From Gammaproteobacteria bacterium (lineage in GTDB: Bacteria; Pseudomonadota; Gammaproteobacteria; Chromatiales; Chromatiaceae): DNA of 32,388 bases. The stretch covers positions 1 to 32,388 of the forward strand of contig JAABSM010000045.1 of NCBI GenBank assembly GCA_011390365.1, in the 5' to 3' direction. A program made the translations under genes and the position numbers. The notes under the pieces are model-generated. The model was not told the DNA's origin, did no database searches, and worked only from the letters and a program-made list of their open reading frames with translations. This document shows, piece after piece, positions 8,287 through 16,383 of the stretch (position 1 is its first letter; every line of letters begins with the position of its first letter).

Positions 8287-10547
8287 TGATGGGTCTGAAC
8301 GAAGCCGAGGTCCAGGCCTACCGTAGCCAGTTCGGTTGCGGTTTCAAGGAGGTCGACAATGTCTTCGCGGAGTGTATCCGCGAGGCGGTATCCCTGTTGA
8401 GCGAGCAGGGGGTGCGCGACTACCTCGACGGCGCGGCGTTGATCTGCATGCTCGGGCGCGGCGTCGACCCGGTGCTCGCCTATCTCGAAGAGATGCCGAC
8501 GGTGGCCAACCGGCTCGGCGAAGGGACCCTGGAGCTCGTCTCGCGCAGCGCCTGGCGGCTCTCCCGCTCGCCCAACGGCAAGGCCATACCGGCGCTGTTG
8601 CAGATCATCGGCGAGGCGGCGCGCCGCCTCGGCAGCGAAGAGCAGCTGGAACACTTCATCGACATCGCCATGGGGCTGGCCAACCGCACCAGCGGTTCGA
8701 TCCATGGCAACCAGTCGAGCACCATTCCCAGCCCGGGGTTGTCCGACTTCCTCGCCCAGACCCCCTATCTCATCAGTCAGCTCTCCATCCAGGGGCTGCG
8801 CAACTGGGTGGAGTACGGCATCCTCCACTACAATAACCATCCGGATCGTCAGCGGGATTACTTCAGCCTGCAATCCGCCGACAGCCGCGCGGTGATGCAG
8901 CGCGAACGCCATGGCACCCTGTATGCCGATCATGAGCGACTGCTGGATCTCTACCTCAAGGCGCTGTGGCGACGGAAGGAGCATCTGGTCCCCTACTCCG
9001 AGGGGTGGGATGAACTGCGCAAGCCCATGCCCTATTACGATCCGCTGGGGATGCGTATCCCCGATGTTCAGGATGACAGGAACGGCGTTACCGGTCTCGA
9101 CCGGTACCGCGCCACCCTGGCCCACATGGCGGCCCACAAGGCGTGGAGCGAGCAGGTCTTCGCCGACAATCTCAGCCCCTTTCAGCGGGTCGCCGCCGAG
9201 CTGTTCGAGGATAGTCGGGTCGAATACCTGGCCAGCCAACGCTATCCCGGCCTGCGCAACCTGTGGCTGAAACTCCATCCCCGTCCTGGCGAACAGGACT
9301 GCGACCCGGAGCAGCAGTCCTGCATTCGCCATCGATTGGCGATGCTCTCCTACGCCATCCTCGACGCCAATCATGGCTACCAGAATCCGGATATCCTGGA
9401 GTTCGCCCAGCGCTTTCACGATTTGATGGCGCCGGGGGTGTCCAGTACCGCGGAGATCATCAAACTCGCCCTCTCCTTCATCGCCCGCACCCGCCGCCAG
9501 CATGACCTCTCCGCCAACATCTACTTTGCCGATACCGAGGTCGACTATCGGGACGATAATCGCCACATGTGGAAGTTCATCGAAGAGGGGGATGAAGAGG
9601 AGATGTTCGACGCCGAGCAGCGCTCGAACCGGGAGGAGAAGGAGCTCGACGGACTGCCGCCGCGCCACTACCCGGAGTGGGACTACACCACCCGGACCTA
9701 CCGCCCCGACTGGGTGAGCCTCTATGAACGCCTCCACCCCTCCGGGGATGCCGGGCGCATCGATGCGCTGCTGGCCAAGCATGAATCCCTCGCCAAGCGA
9801 CTCAAGCAGATTCTCGATCTGCTCAAGCCCCAGAACTATGTGCGGATCCGCTACCAGGAGGAGGGCAGCGAGCTCGACCTGGATGTGGCGATCCGCTCCC
9901 TCATCGATTACCGCGCCGGCCAGACCCCCGATCCGCGCATCAACATGAGCCACCGCCACGACGGCCGGGATATCGCCGTGATGCTGCTGCTCGACCTCTC
10001 CGAATCCCTCAACGAGATACCGGACGGGGCCAGCCAGAGCATCCTCGAACTGAGCCAAGAGGCGGTGGCGCTGCTCGCCTGGGCGATCGAACAACTGGGC
10101 GACGAATTCGCCATCGCCGGCTTCTCCTCCAACACCCGTCACGAGGTGCGCTACCAGCACATCAAGGGTTTTTCCGAGCACTGGAACGAGACGGTCAAGG
10201 CCCGCCTCGCCGCCATGGAGGCGGGCTGGTCCACCCGCATGGGCGCCGCCATCCGCCACGCCGGCCACTACCTGGGCAATCGCAAGGCCGACAAGAAACT
10301 GCTACTGATCCTCACCGACGGCGAACCCTCCGATATCGACGTCAGCGACGAAAAGATGCTCCCCAGCGACACCCGCCGCGCCGTCCAGGAGCTTGACCAA
10401 CAAGGGATCTACAGCTACTGCATCAACCTCGACCCCCGCGCCGACGACTATGTCGCGGACATCTTCGACAAGCGCTACACGGTAATCGACCACGTGGAAA
10501 AACTTCCTCAAAAGCTCCCGGAAGTATTCCTCTCCCTGACCAAATAG
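8286..10547 (+). CDS. cbbO: RuBisCO activase adaptor CbbO (VWA domain)
   Basis: This 753-residue protein is the partner of CbbQ. One CbbO binds the CbbQ hexamer and docks it onto RuBisCO through a C-terminal von Willebrand A domain. The VWA fold begins about residue 563; the metal-site motif D570-L-S572-E-S574 is intact, and the later LTDGEPSDID segment supplies the remaining MIDAS-side residues. The long N-terminal helical region is as in CbbO/NorD. Length is normal for the family. The start ATG (8286-8288) shares one base with the cbbQ TGA; an ATG three bases on (8289) is an equally possible start. The only likely confusion is NorD, but the cbbM-cbbQ context settles it. Confidence 0.95.
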   Translation: MMGLNEAEVQAYRSQFGCGFKEVDNVFAECIREAVSLLSEQGVRDYLDGAALICMLGRGVDPVLAYLEEMPTVANRLGEGTLELVSRSAWRLSRSPNGKAIPALLQIIGEAARRLGSEEQLEHFIDIAMGLANRTSGSIHGNQSSTIPSPGLSDFLAQTPYLISQLSIQGLRNWVEYGILHYNNHPDRQRDYFSLQSADSRAVMQRERHGTLYADHERLLDLYLKALWRRKEHLVPYSEGWDELRKPMPYYDPLGMRIPDVQDDRNGVTGLDRYRATLAHMAAHKAWSEQVFADNLSPFQRVAAELFEDSRVEYLASQRYPGLRNLWLKLHPRPGEQDCDPEQQSCIRHRLAMLSYAILDANHGYQNPDILEFAQRFHDLMAPGVSSTAEIIKLALSFIARTRRQHDLSANIYFADTEVDYRDDNRHMWKFIEEGDEEEMFDAEQRSNREEKELDGLPPRHYPEWDYTTRTYRPDWVSLYERLHPSGDAGRIDALLAKHESLAKRLKQILDLLKPQNYVRIRYQEEGSELDLDVAIRSLIDYRAGQTPDPRINMSHRHDGRDIAVMLLLDLSESLNEIPDGASQSILELSQEAVALLAWAIEQLGDEFAIAGFSSNTRHEVRYQHIKGFSEHWNETVKARLAAMEAGWSTRMGAAIRHAGHYLGNRKADKKLLLILTDGEPSDIDVSDEKMLPSDTRRAVQELDQQGIYSYCINLDPRADDYVADIFDKRYTVIDHVEKLPQKLPEVFLSLTK

Positions 10548-10573
10548 CTAAAGTTGGATCGCTGTGTTGCGGT

Positions 10574-11944
10574 TCACGGTTTGGGCTCTTTTGTGGGTTC
10601 CATGCCGGGTTGCAAGAGCGATGGGGAACCGCCGATCTGATCGGTGGGTAGTGGCAGCTGTAACGTTACTCGCAGGCCATGGGGCTGGATATTCTCAAGC
10701 TGAAGCTCGCCTCCGTAGAGGGTTATCAGGTCCTTGACGATGGCTAGCCCGAGGCCGTGGCCGTCGATGGCTTCGTCGGTGCGTACGCCGCGTTCGGTGA
10801 TTTGTCGCAGTAACGCCGGGGCGCAGCCGGGGCCGTCGTCCTGGATGGTGATGAGCCGGCCGCGGATGCGGCACAGTACCCTGGATTCGGCCCACTTGAA
10901 GGCGTTGTCGAGGAGGTTGCCGAATAGCTCCAGCATGTCGTCCCGATCCGCGGGCAGGGGGGCGGCGGCGATCTCCAGTTCGACGCGGATCCCCTTGTCG
11001 GCGTGCAGGCGCTTGAGCAGTTCGATCAGGGCGGGCAGTTCCTGGCCGGGTGAAAAGAGTCGACCCGGGGTGGCTGCGCCGACGAGGCGGGCGCGTTGCA
11101 GTTCGCGTTCGGTGAGGCGGCGGATCTCTTCGGTGAGGCGGCGGATCTCCGCCGCGTCCGGGGCGTTGTCGCCCTGGTCGAGTTGCTGGCGAATCAGGTT
11201 GATGGGGCGCTTGACGGCATGGGCGAGGTTGCCGAGGCCGTTGCGGGAGCGGTGGATCCGTTTGGCGAGGACCGAGAGCAGGCGGTTGATCTCCCGCACC
11301 AGCGGCTGGATCTCGCGGGGGACGCTCTCCGAGAGGGAGTCGACCAGGCCCTGTTCAAGCAGCGCCAGCTCCTGGCGCAGGGTGTCGAGGCTGCGCAGGG
11401 AGCGGCGTACGATCAGGGCCTGGGCGAGCAGGGAGGCGCCGATCATGGCGAGGGTGAGGATGCCGAAGGCGATATGAAAGTGTCGCATCAGTTGTTGCAG
11501 GGCGCTGGTCTCTTCGGCGACGGTCAGGGTGAAGGTCTGGTCCTGTTTGCGATAACCCCGGCTCCGCACGAGCAGGGGCTGGCCAGCCGGTCCGGTCTGG
11601 TGTTCGAGTCGGCTCTCCCCCGTCGCCAGGGGGGACGCCGGCAGCTCTTCATCCCACAGCGAGCGGGAGCGGATGTGAAAGCCATCGCCCTGAAGGGTGA
11701 AGTAGTGGCCGGATAGGGGGCGCTGATAGATGACCGGTACCCGTTCCGGATCCATCTCCGGCTGCCCCCGTGGCGTTAGCCGCACCGCCCGCAGCAGGGT
11801 CTCCCCGTCATGCTCCAGGCGGGCGTGGATCAGCTCCTCGGTCAGCCCCGCCATGAGTCCGGCGGCCAGCCACCACAGCACCAGCAGCAGCGCGGCGAGG
11901 GTCAGGGAGAGTCCGAGATTGAGCTGGCGTTGCAGGCTGGGCAT
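10574..11944 (-). CDS. Sensor histidine kinase (PhoQ-like)
   Basis: This 456-residue inner-membrane kinase has TM1 (about 11-33), a periplasmic domain of roughly 120 residues, TM2 (about 157-179), a HAMP-like linker, the H-box NLAHAVKRPI with H242, the N-box GNLLDNAFKWA with N347, G1 DDGPG (369-373) and G2 GHGLGLAIV (395-403). It should phosphorylate the response regulator encoded just upstream; the genes are separated by 4 nt. The H-box has KRP where most relatives have KTP. It faces cbbO convergently with a 26-nt gap. The signal sensed is unknown. The locus type (PepSY protein, regulator, kinase, cytochrome b561/c remnants) suggests a redox- or metal-linked cue, which is inference. Confidence 0.92.
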   Translation of the reverse strand: MPSLQRQLNLGLSLTLAALLLVLWWLAAGLMAGLTEELIHARLEHDGETLLRAVRLTPRGQPEMDPERVPVIYQRPLSGHYFTLQGDGFHIRSRSLWDEELPASPLATGESRLEHQTGPAGQPLLVRSRGYRKQDQTFTLTVAEETSALQQLMRHFHIAFGILTLAMIGASLLAQALIVRRSLRSLDTLRQELALLEQGLVDSLSESVPREIQPLVREINRLLSVLAKRIHRSRNGLGNLAHAVKRPINLIRQQLDQGDNAPDAAEIRRLTEEIRRLTERELQRARLVGAATPGRLFSPGQELPALIELLKRLHADKGIRVELEIAAAPLPADRDDMLELFGNLLDNAFKWAESRVLCRIRGRLITIQDDGPGCAPALLRQITERGVRTDEAIDGHGLGLAIVKDLITLYGGELQLENIQPHGLRVTLQLPLPTDQIGGSPSLLQPGMEPTKEPKP

Positions 11945-11948
11945 GGGG

Positions 11949-12617
11949 CTACTCGGGATCCGCCTCGAAGCGATAGCCCTGGCCGCGCAGGGTGCGGATA
12001 CGTTCCTTGCCCAGGTATTTGCGCAGGCGGTTGACGTAGACCTCGATCACGTTACTGTCGCGGTCGGCGTCGTACTCGTAGACGTGTTCGGTGAGGCGGC
12101 TCTTGGAGAGGGGTTTGCCGGGGTTGCGCATGAAGTAGCGCAGCAGGCGAAACTCGGTGGCGGTGAGTTGGCGAGGCGCCTGGTCACCGATGCGCAGGGT
12201 CTGGCTCTCCTCGTCGAGCAGCAGCTCGCCGCTGCGCAGCTCGTTGGTCGCCTCGCCGTGGCGACGCCGGATCAGGGCCTCGATGCGGGCGATCAGTTCC
12301 TGCATGTGGAAGGGTTTGCCTAGATAGTCGTCGGCCCCCGCCTTGAGGCCGTCGACCCGCTCGTGCCAGGCGTCGCGGGCGGTCAGCACGATCACCGGCG
12401 TTTGGTTGTCGCCCTCGCGCCAGTTGCGCAACACCTCCAGGCCGGGGCGGCGGGGCAGGCCCAGGTCGAGCACGATGGCGTCGTAGGGCTCGCTGTCGCC
12501 CAGGAACTCGCCATCGACGCCGTTATCGGCCCGATCCACGGCAAAGCCGGCGGCGTGCAGGGCGCGCTTGAGGTGTTCCCACAGCTCGTTGTCGTCTTCT
12601 ACTACCAATAGGCGCAT
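11949..12617 (-). CDS. OmpR-family response regulator
   Basis: This 222-residue protein has a receiver domain with the acidic pocket E7-D8-D9, phospho-acceptor D51 (VLDLGLPRRPG), T79 and K101 (GKPF), followed by an OmpR/PhoB winged helix (TATEFRLLRYF to YRFEADPE, with NVIEVYVNRLRKYLG as recognition helix). It is closest in look to the PhoP/QseB/TctD group. It is the predicted cognate regulator of the kinase that follows. Two sets of 11-bp-phased direct repeats upstream (13341-13359 and 13752-13768) are the kind of site this family binds, so autoregulation of the locus is likely. Confidence 0.93.
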   Translation of the reverse strand: MRLLVVEDDNELWEHLKRALHAAGFAVDRADNGVDGEFLGDSEPYDAIVLDLGLPRRPGLEVLRNWREGDNQTPVIVLTARDAWHERVDGLKAGADDYLGKPFHMQELIARIEALIRRRHGEATNELRSGELLLDEESQTLRIGDQAPRQLTATEFRLLRYFMRNPGKPLSKSRLTEHVYEYDADRDSNVIEVYVNRLRKYLGKERIRTLRGQGYRFEADPE

Positions 12618-12660
12618 ATTTTTCTTTATCCGAATCGAGGGTGCTGTAGCGGGTTTTCAA

Positions 12661-12884
12661 TGGACAGGATTAACAGGATTTCGCGGGATTGACCGAATGG
12701 GTCTCACTGGGAAATGATTGCCTCCGCGATGCCTCGGCTTCGATCCGGCGCCGCAGTCGCGGTTGCGAACCGCTCCCACGAAAGAGGGTGTGACTGCCGC
12801 CCACGCTATTTGTCGTGACAAGGGTGGCGCGACTTACGAACCGTTCATCCGGTAAATCCTGAGCAATCCTGTTACTCCTGTCTG
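12661..12884. repeat. Inverted CAGGATTAACAGGAT-type repeats around a REP element
   Basis: The 299-bp gap between the PepSY gene and the response-regulator gene holds no gene. TGGACAGGATTAACAGGATT (12661-12680) and an inverted relative, AAATCCTGAGCAATCCTGTT (from 12854, running to about 12884), flank it. Between them is a REP-like palindrome TCGCGGTTGCGAACCGCTCC continuing CACG (12757-12780). The same REP family occurs at 16177-16199 and 16228-16250, and a further CAGGATCAACAGGATTTTC relative lies at about 16319-16343. It splits an otherwise tight operon, so read-through or a second promoter is needed. Confidence 0.65.
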
Positions 12885-12916
12885 TTCTTGTGATGTTATC
12901 GTGATCCGATGGGGGG

Positions 12917-13327
12917 TCAATCTTCCTCTTCGCTCTCCAGCAGTTTCCCGCTGATCGCGTCCAGCTCCACCTCCCATACCCGCCCGTGGGCGTCGAGCAC
13001 CTCCAGTTCGTAGACGTGGATGCCATGCTCCTGCTCCAGCTCCACTTCGAGGATACGTAACGGCTGGGGGTAGGGGAGGGCGGCGATGATCTCCTCCAGA
13101 GGCAGAATGAGCCCCTGTTGGCGTAGTTCACGGGCGGCGTCGTGGTCCTCCGCCGATGCGCCGCGACCGAGTATTGCGCCGATGGTCAGCAGGCCCAGCG
13201 CCAGGACAGCGGGACGGGTTGGCCAGCCGCCGCGTGGCGCGGGGCGCGCGGCTTGACGCGCCCGTGCCACTCCCCGCGGGTCAGGCCGCCCGCCCGCCTT
13301 TGAGGTCCTCCCCATGGCGGATTTCAT
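12917..13327 (-). CDS. PepSY domain-containing exported protein
   Basis: This 136-residue protein has an Arg/Pro-rich N-terminus, one hydrophobic segment (about 39-56) ending in ASA before ED, consistent with a signal peptide or membrane anchor, and one PepSY domain (YELEVLDAHGRVWEVELDAISGKLL). PepSY domains are small periplasmic modules often encoded beside two-component systems and cytochrome b561 genes. The n-region of about 38 residues is unusually long for a signal peptide, but the ATG at 13327 has AGGAG at good spacing, so I keep it. It is probably the first intact gene of the operon with the regulator and kinase, and may modulate the sensor. Biochemical function is unknown. Confidence 0.82.
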   Translation of the reverse strand: MKSAMGRTSKAGGRPDPRGVARARQAARPAPRGGWPTRPAVLALGLLTIGAILGRGASAEDHDAARELRQQGLILPLEEIIAALPYPQPLRILEVELEQEHGIHVYELEVLDAHGRVWEVELDAISGKLLESEEED

Positions 13328-13340
13328 GGTGCTCTCCTAA

Positions 13341-13359
13341 TAACGTAATGGTAACGTAA
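13341..13359 (-). promoter_or_regulatory. 11-bp-phased direct repeat before the PepSY gene
   Basis: TAACGTAA occurs at 13341-13348 and again at 13352-13359, a period of 11 bp. OmpR-family regulators bind such tandem half-sites. The site ends 14 nt upstream of the PepSY start codon, just beyond its Shine-Dalgarno, so if functional it would more easily repress than activate. Confidence 0.4.
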
Positions 13360-13376
13360 CTCAATGGCCGAGAGGA

Positions 13377-13702
13377 TTATCCCGAGCCATTGAGAAAACT
13401 CAGCAGGTCGCCCTTTTCCTGGGGCGTGCACTCTCGTCCCCAGGTCCATTTGCAATTGCGCAGAAACCACTTCTCCACCTTCGTCGGATTCGGGTAGCGG
13501 TCCGGCGTTACCCTCGGATCCATGGGCTCGATGCGCTTGCCGGTGCGGGCATGCCGATCGCTGAGAAGGACGCCGGCGAGGTGCGGCGCCACCAGTAGCA
13601 GGGTGAAGTCGGCGAGGAATTCGTGGACCTCTCCGGCGGTGGGGGAGAGCCCCGCCGCAAGCCCGGCAAGGGGTCCCAAACCCGGATGGTTTCGTGGCTC
13701 AT
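13377..13702 (-). pseudogene. Collapsed cytochrome b561 / dihaem cytochrome c remnant
   Basis: Reading the minus strand, three pieces of two genes lie end to end. First comes MSHETIRVWDPLPG (from 13702, AGGAG upstream), the N-terminus of prokaryotic cytochrome b561. Then, in a different frame, comes VHEFLADFTLLLVAPHLAGV, the last b561 helix region with its late His residues. Last comes a tail containing VEKWFLRNCKW and GRECTPQEKGD, the C-terminus of a dihaem cytochrome c. No CxxCH haem site remains and most of b561 is missing. This looks like at least two deletions plus a frameshift in a former cytochrome b561-dihaem c gene pair, a usual neighbour of PepSY/two-component loci. A short chimeric open frame (13377-13679) survives but is unlikely to be functional. 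Confidence 0.75.
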
Positions 13703-13735
13703 GAAAGTGGCTCCTGTGTTTCGAGGTTCGCAGCC

Positions 13736-13768
13736 AGTCTAGCGAGGCAGGCTGAAACGAACCTGAAA
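13736..13768 (-). promoter_or_regulatory. Response-regulator-type promoter upstream of the cytochrome remnant
   Basis: On the minus strand TTTCAGGTTCGTTTCAG (13768-13752) consists of two TTTCAG half-sites phased at 11 bp. A -10-like TAGACT (13741-13736) follows 10 nt later. This is the layout of an OmpR-family site replacing the -35 box. The start codon at 13702 and its AGGAG lie downstream. The promoter appears intact although the gene it served is broken. Confidence 0.55.
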
Positions 13769-13862
13769 GCCCGGTCGAGCAGGTCGCGTCGGCAACGGAG
13801 GGGGCATTTGAAGATCGACCGCGGGGTCGCGGTCACGAGCAGCGGCCTTGGTCATTTGCCGG

Positions 13863-14022
13863 ACGGGGCTTGCAGCCCCGTGCGCACCCTTATCCGCGAG
13901 CAATGCGGTTGCGGTGGGGAGAATGGGTAAAGGTGGGGACGGGTGTACAACACCCGTCCCGCGGCCAGACATTGTATACGCCTTGGCGTGTGAAGGGCTA
14001 TCGTACAGCCCCAGGGCTGTAC
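13863..14022. repeat. Three palindromes in the gap before the YqaA-like gene
   Basis: The 350-bp gap 13703-14052 contains no gene. It holds three perfect hairpins: ACGGGGCT/AGCCCCGT (13863-13881, 3-nt loop), GGGACGGGTGT/ACACCCGTCCC (13936-13960, 3-nt loop) and GTACAGCCC/GGGCTGTAC (14003-14022, 2-nt loop). None is followed by a T-run. They look like short dispersed REP-type palindromes; the last could still help end transcription of the minus-strand operon to its right. Confidence 0.65.
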
Positions 14023-14052
14023 TCCAAACAGATGCCGCATCCATAACAGATG

Positions 14053-14478
14053 TTACATGGCCAAGGGCGCCAGCCAGATCACCACCCCGTAACGCGCCCC
14101 CTTGCCGATGGCGGTAAGCAGGAAAAAGAGGGAAAAGCGCACCCGCATGATGCCGGCGATGAGGGTGAGGGCGTCGCCGCCTACTGGCAGCCAGGCGAGG
14201 AGTAGCGACCAGACGCCGTAGCGCTGGAACCACCTCTGCGCGCGATCCAGCTCCTTGTCCCGAATCGGGAACCACTTCTTGTTCTTGAAGTGAAGAAAAT
14301 AGCGTCCCATGACCCAATTGACCGCCGCGCCCAGGGTGTTGCCGGCGGTGGCGGCGAGCCACAGCCAGAAGATGGGGTAGCCGGCGGCGAGCAGGCCGAC
14401 CAGCGCCAGTTCCGAGTAGAAGGGGAGGAGGGTGGCGGCGAGGAAGGCGGAGGCGAACAGGCCGAGGTAAGCGGTCAT
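14053..14478 (-). CDS. YqaA-like DedA-family membrane protein
   Basis: This 141-residue hydrophobic protein belongs to the VTT/DedA (SNARE-associated) superfamily, YqaA branch. It shows AATLLPFYSELALVGLLAAG, then AATAGNTLGAAVNWVMGR (the conserved G-N-x-x-G/R segment), RAQRWFQRYGVWSLLLAWLPVGGDALTLIAG, and a last membrane helix. YqaA proteins are short DedA relatives in the inner membrane; wider DedA proteins include undecaprenyl-phosphate and other lipid flippases, but no activity is assigned here. The start ATG (14478) overlaps the stop of the LysR gene in an ATGA, indicating coupling. Confidence 0.85.
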   Translation of the reverse strand: MTAYLGLFASAFLAATLLPFYSELALVGLLAAGYPIFWLWLAATAGNTLGAAVNWVMGRYFLHFKNKKWFPIRDKELDRAQRWFQRYGVWSLLLAWLPVGGDALTLIAGIMRVRFSLFFLLTAIGKGARYGVVIWLAPLAM

Positions 14479-15314
14479 CGGGAAGAGCCGCCGATGATCG
14501 GTTGGAGCTCCGGGCGGTCGCCGAGGGAGGCGCGATAGACCAGGTAGATCGATTGCTCGAAGACGGGGGTGTCGGCGATGGAATAGAGTTGGCCGGATGC
14601 CTGCCAGTCCGCCGCCATGGGTTCGGCGATGTAGGCGCAGCCGCCGCGTGTCGCGAGCAGGTCGAGGGCGGCGATGGCGGAGGTGGTTCGCAGGCGCGGC
14701 GGCGGGATATGGCCGAAGCGTTCGGCGTGGCGGGAGAGAAAGTCCGCGCCCCAGTCGATGAGGATGTATTCCCCCTTTTCCATGGAGTCCTCCAATTGCG
14801 CATCGGCGCGGGTGGCATGGGCCCGCAAACGGTAGTCGAAGAGGTGGCGACTGTCGAGACCTGCGTCGTGACGCGGGGTGGTGATCAGCGCCGCGTCCAG
14901 GGTACCCTCGCCGAGACGCTCCAGCAGATGGCGGCTGGAGAGCAGTTCCACCCGCAGCGCCACCTCCTGCTCGCTGAGCAATGCGTTGCTCCAGCTCGCG
15001 CCATGGATCTTCCAAAGATCCGGGGTCGCGCCCAGTGAGAAGGCCAGGCTCGAATCCACGTCGGCGGCGATCTCCAGCCGCGCCCGCTCCCAGCCGCGCA
15101 CCACCGTCTCCGCATGACGACGCAGGCGTTCGCCGGCGGTGGTGAGGGTGATGTTGTTGCGCCCGCGGGAGAAGAGGTCGATGCCGAGCAGCGACTCCAG
15201 CAGCTTGATGCGGGCGCTCACCGCCGATTGGGTAACGCAGAGGTTGTTGGCGGCGCGCCCGAAGTGGCGGGTGCGGGCCACTTCGAGGTAGGTCTTGAGC
15301 AGGTTGATGTCCAT
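14475..15314 (-). CDS. HdfR-like LysR-family regulator
   Basis: This 279-residue transcription factor has an N-terminal winged helix-turn-helix (residues about 1-60: MDINLLKTYLEVARTRHFGR, NLCVTQSAVSARIKLLESLLG) and a C-terminal substrate-binding-like effector domain. The TRHFGRAA and LFSRGRNNITLTTAGE segments are characteristic of HdfR, the regulator first described as a repressor of flagellar flhDC in E. coli. It does not resemble CbbR, so it is not the obvious regulator of cbbM. It is cotranscribed with the YqaA-like gene (4-bp overlap) and probably with the kinase gene upstream (21-bp gap). Confidence 0.88.
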   Translation of the reverse strand: MDINLLKTYLEVARTRHFGRAANNLCVTQSAVSARIKLLESLLGIDLFSRGRNNITLTTAGERLRRHAETVVRGWERARLEIAADVDSSLAFSLGATPDLWKIHGASWSNALLSEQEVALRVELLSSRHLLERLGEGTLDAALITTPRHDAGLDSRHLFDYRLRAHATRADAQLEDSMEKGEYILIDWGADFLSRHAERFGHIPPPRLRTTSAIAALDLLATRGGCAYIAEPMAADWQASGQLYSIADTPVFEQSIYLVYRASLGDRPELQPIIGGSSR

Positions 15315-15335
15315 CGGTGCTCGCGTTGTCGCAGG

Positions 15336-15917
15336 TTACAGAAAGTCTCGAACCATGTCGCGCAGCCATCCCGGCGCGGGCTCGGCCAGTCCGCTCAGGG
15401 TACCATGTTCGAGGACGGCCAGGGAGCGAAAGGGCTCGCTCGCCGAGGAGTTGTCATAGAGACGGACCTTGTCGGCCAGCGGCAGGGCGCGGCGGATATT
15501 CGCCATGGTACGCGGAATACGGCGGATGATCTTCTCCGCGGGGACGTCATGGCCCCCTTCGCTGACCCGCTGGCGGACCCGGGCTTGGTTGAGTTGGTCA
15601 TCCCGGAGGTGGATGTAGATCAGCACTACCTCATAGCGCCAAGCCTTGGCCTCGGCGAGGAAGTCGATCTTCGACGGATGGGAGAAGACGGTCTCGAAAC
15701 AGAAGGAGATCCCCTTGCGCAGCAAGTCGGAGCGCAGCCGCTCGGCGATACGCGCCGCCTGATAGGAGCGGGATTCGGGCCGCGTCGGTTCGAGCTGGCG
15801 GGCGATCAGGTCGGCGTTGATGAACGGCATCCCCCGCGGCGCGAGGAATTCACGGTAGAAGGTGCTCTTGCCAACACCATTGCCGCCCGCCAGCAGCCAG
15901 AGTTGTTGATTGGTCAC
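15336..15917 (-). CDS. Zeta-toxin-like P-loop kinase
   Basis: This 193-residue protein has a Walker A motif GGNGVGKST near the N-terminus (11-19), then FINADLIARQLEP, matching the acceptor-Asp region of zeta-type kinases, and FETVFSHPSKIDFL. The family includes epsilon/zeta toxins, which phosphorylate UDP-N-acetylglucosamine, and many chromosomal 'predicted ABC-type ATPases' of unknown role. No epsilon-like antitoxin gene is adjacent, so toxin activity should not be assumed. It is the first gene of the minus-strand cluster with the HdfR-like and YqaA-like genes. Confidence 0.75.
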   Translation of the reverse strand: MTNQQLWLLAGGNGVGKSTFYREFLAPRGMPFINADLIARQLEPTRPESRSYQAARIAERLRSDLLRKGISFCFETVFSHPSKIDFLAEAKAWRYEVVLIYIHLRDDQLNQARVRQRVSEGGHDVPAEKIIRRIPRTMANIRRALPLADKVRLYDNSSASEPFRSLAVLEHGTLSGLAEPAPGWLRDMVRDFL

Positions 15918-16383
15918 GCTGGGCTATTTCCAGGGCTCATTTGAACTACGAAATGCACGAAATTCGGAAAAAGGTGGTGGTTGACGGGGTTCGCAAGAAT
16001 GACCGGAATTTTACCATGAAAGATCATCATGCATGCTGGCTCCCACGCGCCGCGTGGAAACCGCATCTGGCGCGCTGCGCCACGCCGCGCAACCTATTGT
16101 ATTGATGAAGCTTTCATCAGTCTGGGCGCCAGCCCCTTGCATGGGAGTTACTGTGAAATAACGTATGCACCTCGCTGTGGGAGCGGTTTGAAACCGCGAC
16201 AGCGGAGCTCGATCAAAGCTTCATATTCGCGGATGCAATCCGCTCCCGCAGGCAGGTCAGTTTCACTGCCTGGGGTGGTGTATTTGATTATGCCGTCAAG
16301 CGGGAAAAATCCCGTCCCATCCTGAAAATCCTGTTGATCCAGTCTATTTCTTCCTTCGCGACTTTGGCGTGTTTCGTGGTTTC
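15918..16383. other. 466-bp intergenic region with REP pair and dispersed repeats
   Basis: I see no convincing gene here. It contains two REP-like elements facing each other: GTGGGAGCGGTTTGAAACCG continuing CGA (16177-16199), and CGCGGATGCAATCCGCTCCC continuing GCA (16228-16250). A CACGAAA-type repeat occurs at both ends (about 15945-15975 and 16347-16386), and a CAGGATCAACAGGAT-type repeat lies at 16319-16343. The first two families recur elsewhere in the window. Confidence 0.6.

Noticed and set aside
13377-13679. Intact 100-residue membrane protein
   Set aside because: The frame joins a b561 fragment to a cytochrome c tail and starts at TTG inside the b561 leader. Both halves are recognisable pieces of larger genes without haem sites, so it is a remnant.
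14475-15314. LysR regulator as CbbR
   Set aside because: TRHFGRAA and SRGRNNITLT identify it as HdfR-like, and it is 7 kb from cbbM in a different operon.
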